Part shown: positions 54,409 to 61,933 of the stretch, one piece after another
Position numbering within the stretch: the stretch's first letter is position 1
Layout: every line of letters begins with the position of its first letter
NCBI RefSeq assembly: GCF_039852015.1
Contig: NZ_CP156626.1
Coordinates: 1,088,249 to 1,152,248, forward strand
Reading direction: 5' to 3'
Source: Robbsia sp. KACC 23696
GTDB taxonomy: Bacteria > Pseudomonadota > Gammaproteobacteria > Burkholderiales > Burkholderiaceae
Length of the DNA stretch: 64,000 nt
The notes under the pieces: generated by a model
The model's database searches: none
The model's input: the letters and a program-made list of their open reading frames with translations, nothing else
What the model was told of the DNA's origin: nothing
Position numbers and translations under genes: made by a program

Positions 54409-54507
54409 GGGCTGTCTTCTCCGGGTGGGATCGTTCCATGATAAACAAAAACCCGTAAGCTGCCCGTCAGGAACAACGCTTAATTACACAGGATTGCTTA
54501 TCAAATC

Positions 54508-54546
54508 GCCAAAAACAAAAGCAGCATGGACGAGTGCCCATGCTGC
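54508..54546 (-). terminator. intrinsic terminator (minus strand)
   Basis: Read on the minus strand, GCAGCATGG and CCATGCTGC form a 9-bp stem with an 8-base loop, followed by TTTTGTTTTTGG. It would end the transcript containing the candidate 6S RNA. Confidence 0.75.
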
Positions 54547-54586
54547 CGGAAAAGCGCGACATCGATAATCGATCGATGCCGCCAAT

Positions 54587-54744
54587 AAGATCCCCACCTT
54601 AGCCGCTTGGTCGGCATCCTGAACCGGGGTTCAAGATCGGCCGCAGTAAGAAACGCTTCGGGTTCGTCAGACAGAGTGACGCTCACGCCCGCATTTCAAT
54701 GTCCCGCGACCTGTGCTTTGTAAGCATTGGCTCAAGGAATATAT
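54587..54744 (-). ncRNA. ssrS: candidate 6S RNA
   Basis: The RNA lies downstream of zapA on the same strand, the classical place of ssrS. The 3' part contains CTTGAACCCCGGTTCAG (54619-54635), like the CUUGAAC...GUUCAAG hairpin of known 6S RNAs, followed by GATGCCGACC and ending near GGTGGGGATC. A terminal stem can form between CCTTGAGCC near the 5' end and GGCTAAGG near the 3' end. Ends are approximate. 6S RNA binds and holds sigma-70 RNA polymerase in stationary phase. A covariance-model match would settle the call. Confidence 0.5.
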
Positions 54745-54827
54745 GACCATGGCGAACCAGGCAGGGAAACCGTAAAACCTGTAATGCGCGCAGAAGGCCC
54801 TGATGCACTTCCCTCTGCGTTTCATTC

Positions 54828-54856
54828 ATTAACTGCTCTTTGTCACCGTTTGTCAA
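54828..54856 (-). promoter_or_regulatory. promoter upstream of candidate 6S RNA
   Basis: On the minus strand a perfect TTGACA (54856-54851), 17 bases, then GTTAAT (54833-54828). A start near 54821 would give a precursor about 75 nt longer than the 6S-like core, as with the distal ssrS promoter in E. coli. Confidence 0.5.
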
Positions 54857-55138
54857 TCGACCTCGATGCTCTTTTTCCACTTGCATCAACGTCGATTTAC
54901 AGCAATGTTCGCAGCGCCGTTATCACATTGTTGTCGCACTTTTCAAGCGGGTTTCGTAACAAAACCGGAGAGAAAAAGGGGCGTCGATCAATGTGTATTC
55001 GTCGCCGATCGATGAATTCATTGTGCCACAAGCCGGCGTCGATTGCACCCGAAACCGGGCAGCGCCGCCTTTCGGCCTATTCGTTGTGCGAGCGCATCGT
55101 TTGCGCGCGGACACGGTCAAACGCGCACCCGTCAGACG

Positions 55139-55167
55139 AAGATAGGCGCTGCGGCACCATAGTGCAA
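55139..55167 (-). promoter_or_regulatory. sigma-70-type promoter between zapA and the candidate 6S RNA
   Basis: On the minus strand TTGCAC (55167-55162), exactly 17 bases, then TATCTT (55144-55139). What it drives is unclear; the RNA could run to the terminator at 54508-54546. Confidence 0.4.
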
Positions 55168-55182
55168 GGACGAATGGAAAGA

Positions 55183-55219
55183 CATTGCGGGCGTCCCGGA
55201 GATGGCGACGCCCGCAATG
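55183..55219. terminator. strong hairpin downstream of zapA
   Basis: CATTGCGGGCGTC and GACGCCCGCAATG form a perfect 13-bp stem with an 11-base loop, 45 bases after the zapA stop. On the minus strand it is followed by TCTTTCC, a weak T-run. It is the likely zapA terminator. Confidence 0.6.
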
Positions 55220-55264
55220 ACGCGACGGCGAGAGACTGCCGCGGCAGCCTGCCCCTATCGCCGA

Positions 55265-55579
55265 CTATTGCAAGCCGGCGCGCGCGACCGCGCTGTCGAT
55301 ATCGTGATTCATGCGCTCGATCGCTTCGCGAACTTGCTCCGCCGGGAACGCTTCGCCGTGGCGCACGCTTTCCTGGAGATTCATCAACTCGGAGGCGATG
55401 CTCAGCGCCGCCATGACCGCCAGGCGATCCGTTCCACGGATCGCGCTGTTTTCCCGCACCTTGTGCATCTCGGAGTCGACCCGCGCCACGGCGGCCCGCA
55501 GGATCGGTTCCGTTTCGGGCGAGCAGGCAAGCCGATAGCTTTGTCCCAAGATCTTGACTTCGATCTGCTTAGCGGCCAT
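55265..55579 (-). CDS. zapA: cell division protein ZapA
   Basis: 104 residues from the ATG at 55579, with GGGAGAA upstream; the frame is open for 16 more codons inside the preceding gene. ZapA landmarks are IEVKILGQSYRLACSPETEP, VRENSAIRGTDRLAVMAAL and a C-terminal coiled coil. It bundles FtsZ protofilaments at mid-cell. Its start overlaps the end of the ZapB-like gene by 11 bases, so the two are co-translated. Confidence 0.93.
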   Translation of the reverse strand: MAAKQIEVKILGQSYRLACSPETEPILRAAVARVDSEMHKVRENSAIRGTDRLAVMAALSIASELMNLQESVRHGEAFPAEQVREAIERMNHDIDSAVARAGLQ

Positions 55580-55970
55580 AGGATTCTCCCTCCACATGCG
55601 GCTCTTGTTCGGCCAGTGCCTCGGCACCTGTCGCTTCGTGATGGTTCGGATGATGCGCGTCGCCGGCCTGATTCAGGCCATCGTCGTTGGCATGCTGTAC
55701 ACCGCCGCGGTCTCGCGGCGTGGGCAGCTTTTCAAGAATCGCATTCAATTTGATCTGCGCATCCTCGATTTTGGCCAGCAGCGCATCGCGCTCCTGCCGC
55801 AAAGCGTCACGATCCGCGCGCAAGGCATGGCTCGCCGTCAAGGCTTCGTCGCGTTCGACGCGCATACGGTTCAACTGCGCGTCGCGGTCTGCCTGCGTCT
55901 GGCGATTGTTATCGACCAGGCGCAGCAGCCGGGTAATTTTCTCGGATAGTGAATCGAGTTCGTTCAACAT
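55569..55970 (-). CDS. coiled-coil protein, ZapB-like
   Basis: 133 residues. Residues 1-80 are an uninterrupted coiled coil (LDSLSEKITRLLRLVDNNRQ, ALRADRDALRQERDALLAKI) as in ZapB-type division proteins. The C-terminal 50 residues are His/Asn/Glu-rich and probably disordered, which is not seen in short enterobacterial ZapB. The overlap with zapA supports a role at the division ring. Family call rests on the coil and on context. Confidence 0.72.
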   Translation of the reverse strand: MLNELDSLSEKITRLLRLVDNNRQTQADRDAQLNRMRVERDEALTASHALRADRDALRQERDALLAKIEDAQIKLNAILEKLPTPRDRGGVQHANDDGLNQAGDAHHPNHHEATGAEALAEQEPHVEGESYGR

Positions 55971-56288
55971 GGTGAGCGGGTCCTCTGAATTCCGGGCATT
56001 TTAACCCGGATCGTGGACTGGACCGAATCCCCGTTGCACGTTGTTTCGAATTCTTGCCGTGGGCAGCCCTGATAGGCCGTCATTCGACCGTGCCAGGACG
56101 CCCGAAGCGATGTCGTCCACCGTGCGGCGATCCGACCGATCGGCCGACGTCGCGCGGCGCACGACGCGACCGGCACCGATGCGCCATCCTGCGGTGTTCG
56201 GCCAATATCCCCTGGAATTCACGGCGATGATGCACACGATTGTCCAGTTCAACGATAATAGAGTTTCGTTCGGACTACGGGAGACGTC
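55971..56288. other. divergent gap between the ZapB-like gene and parA
   Basis: 318 bases without a gene. Near parA, TGCACA (56231-56236) and GATAAT (56254-56259) are 17 bases apart and could be its promoter. No other signal was recognised. Confidence 0.35.
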
Positions 56289-56921
56289 ATGTCGGTCATA
56301 GCAGTCGTGAATCCGAAGGGCGGGGTGGGCAAGAGTACGTTGGCAACGAATCTGGCCGGCCATTTCGCGGCCAATGGCGAGTGGACCGCGTTGGGCGATA
56401 TCGACCCCCAACGCTCGTCGCACGGCTGGTTGGACATCCGCTCAGCGATGCTCCCGGCGATCGAGCGCTGGGAGCTGGATCCGGCGGTACCGGCGCGTCC
56501 CCCGAAGGGTATCGAATTCGCGGTGCTGGATACGCCGGCCGGTCTGTCCGGCGCGACGCTGCAGCAGGTCGCCGCCATAGCCGACAAGCTGATCGTGCCG
56601 CTGCAGGCGTCTATCTTCGATATCTTCGCGACGCAGGCCTTCCTGCGGGCCCTGGCCGAGGACAAGGCGCTGAAGCGGCGTCATACGCAGATCGGCATCG
56701 TCGGCATGCGCGTGGACCAACGCACCAAAGCGGCCGACGAATTGCATCGTTTCGTCGAAGGCCTGGGCATCACGGTGCTGGGCGATCTGCGGGATACGCA
56801 GAATTACGTGCAGTTGGCCGCGCATGGCCGTTCCATCTGGGACGTGGGCCAAAGCAGGGTGGAAAAAGACCTGCCGCAGTGGACGCCGATCATCGACTGG
56901 GTCCGTGCGAAGGGCGCCTGA
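56289..56921 (+). CDS. orphan ParA/MinD-family ATPase
   Basis: 210 residues. The deviant Walker A is NPKGGVGKSTLATNLAGH, Walker A' lies in GDIDPQRSSHGW, and Walker B in FAVLDTPAGLSG. No parB or parS-like repeat is adjacent, so it is not a canonical partition locus. Short ParA proteins of this kind position other cargo (chemotaxis, pili, plasmid-like elements) or have unknown cargo. It is convergent with panD, 56 bases apart. Confidence 0.85.
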   Translation: MSVIAVVNPKGGVGKSTLATNLAGHFAANGEWTALGDIDPQRSSHGWLDIRSAMLPAIERWELDPAVPARPPKGIEFAVLDTPAGLSGATLQQVAAIADKLIVPLQASIFDIFATQAFLRALAEDKALKRRHTQIGIVGMRVDQRTKAADELHRFVEGLGITVLGDLRDTQNYVQLAAHGRSIWDVGQSRVEKDLPQWTPIIDWVRAKGA

Positions 56922-56977
56922 CCGGTCGATCGACGGCGCGGAACGTACGGCATAAGGCGCCCGACATCGATCGCCGC

Positions 56978-57367
56978 TTAGCGAGGCGCTTGCTGCAAGG
57001 GCACGTGACCCCGCTGTTCCTTGATCTTATTGTCGGCGTCGACGAAAACGAGGTTCGGCGTAAAGCCGGCCTGCACGTCCTTCTCGTTGACCATGGCGAA
57101 CGCGGCGATGATCACCAGGTCGCCGATCTCCGCACGCCGCGCGGCGGAGCCGTTCAAGGAGATCATGCCGCTCCCACGCTCGCCCCGAATGGCATAGGTG
57201 GTGAAGCGCTCGCCATTGTTGATGTTCCAAATATCGATTTGCTCGTTCTCGGCGATATTGGACGCTTCCAGCAGGTCTTCATCGATTGCGCAAGATCCTT
57301 CGTAATGCAGTTCGCATTGCGTCACGGTGGCGCGATGGATCTTCGACTTCAACATCGTACGAAACAT
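56978..57367 (-). CDS. panD: aspartate 1-decarboxylase precursor
   Basis: 129 residues. The self-cleavage site is HYEGSCAID, between Gly24 and Ser25, generating the pyruvoyl cofactor on Ser25. Other landmarks are [33 protein letters not shown] and the NGSAAR block. It makes beta-alanine for pantothenate. It lies 6 bases downstream of panC on the same strand, an operon. Confidence 0.96.
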   Translation of the reverse strand: MFRTMLKSKIHRATVTQCELHYEGSCAIDEDLLEASNIAENEQIDIWNINNGERFTTYAIRGERGSGMISLNGSAARRAEIGDLVIIAAFAMVNEKDVQAGFTPNLVFVDADNKIKEQRGHVPLQQAPR

Positions 57368-57373
57368 GGCAGT

Positions 57374-58285
<912 letters not shown>

Positions 58286-58483
58286 TCACGACCTGTCCAA
58301 GTGGGCAACGCGCGATGCCGTGCAAACGCCGCACCTGCAAAAGCCACGAAACGCCCTTTTTGCATATTCGCGGGATTGTAGAGCATTCTGCGGGAATAGA
58401 GCGGCCAGTCGCGCCGCGATGGCGGCGAAGGCGCTGGAGGCGCGCCGACTTCGCACGGCAAGAAAACCGCCGCGCGGCCCGTC

Positions 58484-59431
58484 TCAGCTGGGTGAGTAGG
58501 CCAAACGAACGTAGATCGGGGCGTACGGTGCGGCCTGCGTGACCTGGAGCAGGGATTCGCGCGTCAATTCCAGCATGGCGATGAAATTCACGACGACCAC
58601 TGGTACGCCTTCCTGGATATCGAACAGTTCGGTGAATTCCATGAACTGCCGCTCTTGCAGCTTGCGCAGCATCAAGCTCATATGCTCCCGGACCGATAGC
58701 GCTTCCCGGGTGATCTTATGGTGTGCGACCAGGCGCGCGCGCCGGAACAGATCTCGGAAAGCGGCGGCGAGATCGTCGGCATCGACGTCCGGCCAACGCG
58801 GCACCAGGCTTTCTTCCACATACACCTGTGCCTGATGGAAGTCGCGTCCGTGCTGCGGCAATTGATCCAGTTGCTGTGCCGCCAGCTTCATTTGCTCGTA
58901 TTCGAGCAAGCGTCGCACCAATTCGGCGCGCGGGTCGGCGACTTCTTCATTGCTGTCCGCCTTCTTGACCGGTAGCAGCATCCGCGATTTGATCTCGATC
59001 AGCATCGCCGCCATCAGCAGATAGTCCGACGCCAGTTCCAGATTGTGCTTGCGGATCTCGTCGACATAGCCGAGGTATTGCCGCGTGACGTCCGCCATCG
59101 GGATATCCAGCACGTTCAGATTCTGCTTACGGATCAAGTACAACAGCAGATCGAGCGGACCTTCGAAACTTTCGAGGAAGACCTCGAGCGCTTGGGGCGG
59201 GATGTACAGATCCTGCGGCAGCTTGAACAGCGGCTCGCCATACAGGCGCGCGAACGCGACGCCGTCGATCACGTTCGGCGTCGAATCGGTCGCCCCGGGT
59301 GGCACGGCTAGCGGATGGCCAGCCTGCGCGTCGGCAACGACCGTGGCGCCCTCGTGGGGATGTCTGCGTGTGGCCAGTCCCGAGTGGGCCGGCCCGCCGG
59401 ACGATGCGTCCGGCGGAGTCGGTGCCGTCAT
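58484..59431 (-). CDS. scpA: segregation and condensation protein A
   Basis: 315 residues. The kleisin N-terminal block is FEGPLDLLLYLIRKQNLNVL, then IPMADVTRQYLGYVDEI and a C-terminal winged helix (REHMSLMLRKLQERQFMEF). The first 70 residues are a low-complexity extension (DASSGGPAHSGLATRRHPHE), longer than in most ScpA. It is part of the SMC-ScpAB condensin; scpB is not in the window. It follows the DUF3460 gene by one base. Confidence 0.93.
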   Translation of the reverse strand: MTAPTPPDASSGGPAHSGLATRRHPHEGATVVADAQAGHPLAVPPGATDSTPNVIDGVAFARLYGEPLFKLPQDLYIPPQALEVFLESFEGPLDLLLYLIRKQNLNVLDIPMADVTRQYLGYVDEIRKHNLELASDYLLMAAMLIEIKSRMLLPVKKADSNEEVADPRAELVRRLLEYEQMKLAAQQLDQLPQHGRDFHQAQVYVEESLVPRWPDVDADDLAAAFRDLFRRARLVAHHKITREALSVREHMSLMLRKLQERQFMEFTELFDIQEGVPVVVVNFIAMLELTRESLLQVTQAAPYAPIYVRLAYSPS

Positions 59432-59432
59432 C

Positions 59433-59618
59433 TCAGATGTTTTGGTAATACACGTACGGCGTCTGTTTCACGCGCGCATGCGTATCCTCGGCGCGCTGCG
59501 CCAGATCCAGCGGCTTCTTGTCCCACAACAAGGCGCGACCGCGTTGCTGCTGCTGGTCGAGCTCGGGGTGAGTTTCCTTCAATTCGCTGAGAAATTCGGT
59601 GATTTCTGACTTGTACAT
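59433..59618 (-). CDS. DUF3460 small protein
   Basis: 61 residues: MYKSEITEFLSELKETHPEL at the start and the conserved GRALLWDKKPLDL motif mark DUF3460, a betaproteobacterial family found next to scpA. The function is unknown. It is soluble, with no signal peptide. Confidence 0.88.
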   Translation of the reverse strand: MYKSEITEFLSELKETHPELDQQQQRGRALLWDKKPLDLAQRAEDTHARVKQTPYVYYQNI

Positions 59619-60031
59619 GGCTCGATACAGGAGAAGACCTGGATTGGCGGGCTTGCCGATACCCTCGACGCCGATCGACGATCTGCCGACGGCAAGTCTT
59701 CGGTGCGCCCGAGTATGCCGTTATTTTAGCCTAAGCGGCGGCAATATCATCACGCGTCGCGAGACAAACGCGCAGGGGCCAGCGGCGTGCGCGACCCACT
59801 TTAGCCGTGTGCCCCGCCAAAGGCGCGCCGCCGCGCCGCGCGCGGACGGTGGGTGTATCGATCGGTACGAGGGCGACAGATAGGTCCAGTTTGTGTTCAA
59901 ATAATCGCGGTCTGAACTTCGCCGCCCATTGGCGGCATCGCACCGGCGCATCGATACGACAAGGCACCGGCGCGTCACTGCGGCAACGGAGGATGTGTTT
60001 GGCGGGACGACATTTGCGGATCACCGGGGCC
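59619..60031. other. divergent gap between DUF3460 and tamA
   Basis: 413 bases in which the tamA frame stays open back to 59807. The predicted sequence there is Arg-rich and lacks family similarity, so it is more likely promoter and leader. An in-frame ATG at 59993 and TTG at 59999 follow GGAGG and remain possible starts. Confidence 0.4.
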
Positions 60032-61924
60032 ATGTGGCCATTGCCCATGCGTCGCCCGGGGCCGCCTGGTGGGCTACCGTACGCCTTGTTTCTGCCGCGT
60101 GGCGTATGCCCCAGCGTCGGCGAAGGGGAGCGGGTCGCGGATGCCCGGCTTCCCGGGTATGTCGAGCGGCCGGAGCGCCGGCGTCTCGCGGTCTGTCTGG
60201 CGGTTTTGCTGGCGTTATTCCTGATTCAGCCGACGGCCGCGTGGGCAAACTACGATGTCACGATCGATGCACCCCGTGCATTGAAGAAGTTGCTGAAGCA
60301 AAATCTCAATTTGTCCCGCTTTTCGAAGCGCAAGGACATCGATGCCGAGCAATTGCGTTTTCTCGTCACGGCGGCGCCGCAACAGGCGCGCGAGCTGGTC
60401 CAGACGCAAGGCTATTTCACGCCGGTGATTTCAACCGATCTGCGGCTTGCCAAAGGCAAGTCGGATAAATCGTCGGTGACGCTGCGCGTGCAGCCGGGGC
60501 CGCAGACCACCATCTCGACGGTCGATTTGTCGTTCAACGGCGCCGTGCAGAGCGAGGCGCCGGACCGCGCCTTGGCGGCGCGCGCGGCCTGGCCGCTGCA
60601 GCCGGGCGATCCGTTCTCGCAATCGGCTTGGGATGACGCGAAGCGGGCATCGCTGGCGGTGTTGCAGGCCAAGCGATATCTGGGCGCGCGCATTGTCCAT
60701 TCGGAGGCGAAAATCGACCCGCGTACGCATTCGGCCGCCTTGAGCGTCGAATATGGCAGCGGGCCGACCTTTCATCTCGGGCCGATCAAGGTGAGCGGCA
60801 CCAAACGCTACCCGGAATTCATCGTCGATCACGTCAACCCCCTGCATGAGGGCGAGATTTACGACGCGGCGCGTATTCAAACCCTGCAGCGGCAGATCCA
60901 GAATACGCCGTACTACGCCAGTGTCGCGGTGGACGTGTCGGCCGATCCGGCGCAGGCGGCGGCCGCGCCGGTGTCGGTCAATCTGAACGAGTACCAGTAT
61001 CACAGCGTGCGCGCCGGTGTTGGCTACACGACGGATCGGGGCGCGCGCGTGGAGGGCGCCTATTCGTACAACAACGTATTCAATCGGGCCTATGTCTTCA
61101 CGATTACCGGCCGGCTGGAACAGGAAAGCCAGTACGGCTCGGTGCAGCTTTCGATGCCGCCCGACAGTAAGGCCTATACCAACAGCGTGCTGGCGTCCTA
61201 TACACGCACCGATACCGAAGGCACGGTGATTTACAGCTTGCGGACCGGCTTCCAGCGTGCCCGATCGCTACAAAATTACGACTACTCGTATTCGCTGCTG
61301 TACTACCAGGATCGGCTGGAACAGAACTCCGGCGCGCCGACGGTCAGCCGTGCGCTGGTGCCGGCGTGGGCCTGGGCGCGCCGCAATGTCGACGATCCCA
61401 TGTTTCCCCGTAGCGGCAATTTGATTGGTGCCGAGGCTGGGTTTGCGGTGAAGGGGGCGCTGTCGGATGCGACCTTCGTGCGGCTCTACGCCCATGGACG
61501 CCAGTATTTCCCCTTGGGTCGCCGCGACCTGTTGCTGCTGCGCGCCGAGCTGGGCGGCGTGTTTTCGAATGCGGCGTCGTTGCGCATTCCGGCCACCTTG
61601 TTGTTCCGCACCGGCGGGGCGACCACGGTGCGAGGCTATGGCTATGACAGCATCGGGAATAATGTCGACGGCAGCGTGCTGCCGACGAAATATCTGATTA
61701 CCGCGGGCGCCGAATACCAGCATTGGTTCACGCATGACTGGGGCGCTGCCGTGTTCTACGACGCCGGAACGGCCAGCGATACCTGGAGCGAACGACGTTT
61801 CTACCAGGGCGTGGGCGTCGGTGCACGGTGGCGCAGTCCCGTCGGTCCGCTGAATGTCGATATCGGCTATGGCTTGCAGAACCGCAGCATTCGGCCTTAC
61901 TTGACGCTTGGCGTCGCGTTCTGA
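60032..61924 (+). CDS. tamA: translocation and assembly module subunit TamA (BamA-family outer-membrane protein)
   Basis: About 630 residues from the ATG at 60032; the start is uncertain (60047, 59999 or 59993 are alternatives). A signal-peptide core (LAVCLAVLLALFLIQPTAAWA) follows an unusually long leader. Then come POTRA-type domains (NYDVTIDAPRALKKLLKQNL onward; FHLGPIKVSGTKRYPEFIVD) and a C-terminal 16-strand barrel with FRTGGATTVRGYGYDSIG and the closing strand ending TLGVAF. It works with TamB in outer-membrane protein or lipid transport. tamB follows 9 bases after its stop. Confidence 0.88.
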   Translation: MWPLPMRRPGPPGGLPYALFLPRGVCPSVGEGERVADARLPGYVERPERRRLAVCLAVLLALFLIQPTAAWANYDVTIDAPRALKKLLKQNLNLSRFSKRKDIDAEQLRFLVTAAPQQARELVQTQGYFTPVISTDLRLAKGKSDKSSVTLRVQPGPQTTISTVDLSFNGAVQSEAPDRALAARAAWPLQPGDPFSQSAWDDAKRASLAVLQAKRYLGARIVHSEAKIDPRTHSAALSVEYGSGPTFHLGPIKVSGTKRYPEFIVDHVNPLHEGEIYDAARIQTLQRQIQNTPYYASVAVDVSADPAQAAAAPVSVNLNEYQYHSVRAGVGYTTDRGARVEGAYSYNNVFNRAYVFTITGRLEQESQYGSVQLSMPPDSKAYTNSVLASYTRTDTEGTVIYSLRTGFQRARSLQNYDYSYSLLYYQDRLEQNSGAPTVSRALVPAWAWARRNVDDPMFPRSGNLIGAEAGFAVKGALSDATFVRLYAHGRQYFPLGRRDLLLLRAELGGVFSNAASLRIPATLLFRTGGATTVRGYGYDSIGNNVDGSVLPTKYLITAGAEYQHWFTHDWGAAVFYDAGTASDTWSERRFYQGVGVGARWRSPVGPLNVDIGYGLQNRSIRPYLTLGVAF

Positions 61925-61933
61925 GGGCGCAGC

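Larger units (their letters stand above)
54409..55264. other. long gene-free region with regulatory-RNA signals on the minus strand
   Basis: 856 bases downstream of zapA with no credible protein gene. From right to left on the minus strand it holds a hairpin (55183-55219), a promoter (55139-55167), a second promoter with perfect TTGACA (54851-54856), the candidate 6S RNA (54587-54744) and an intrinsic terminator (54508-54546). Confidence 0.6.

Noticed and set aside
54683-54889. 68-residue open frame on the minus strand in the 6S region
   Set aside because: It overlaps the promoter and the predicted structured RNA and shows no family sequence; treated as chance.
56289-56921. ParAB partition locus or replication origin
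   Set aside because: No parB, no parS-like repeats and no origin features beside this short ParA.
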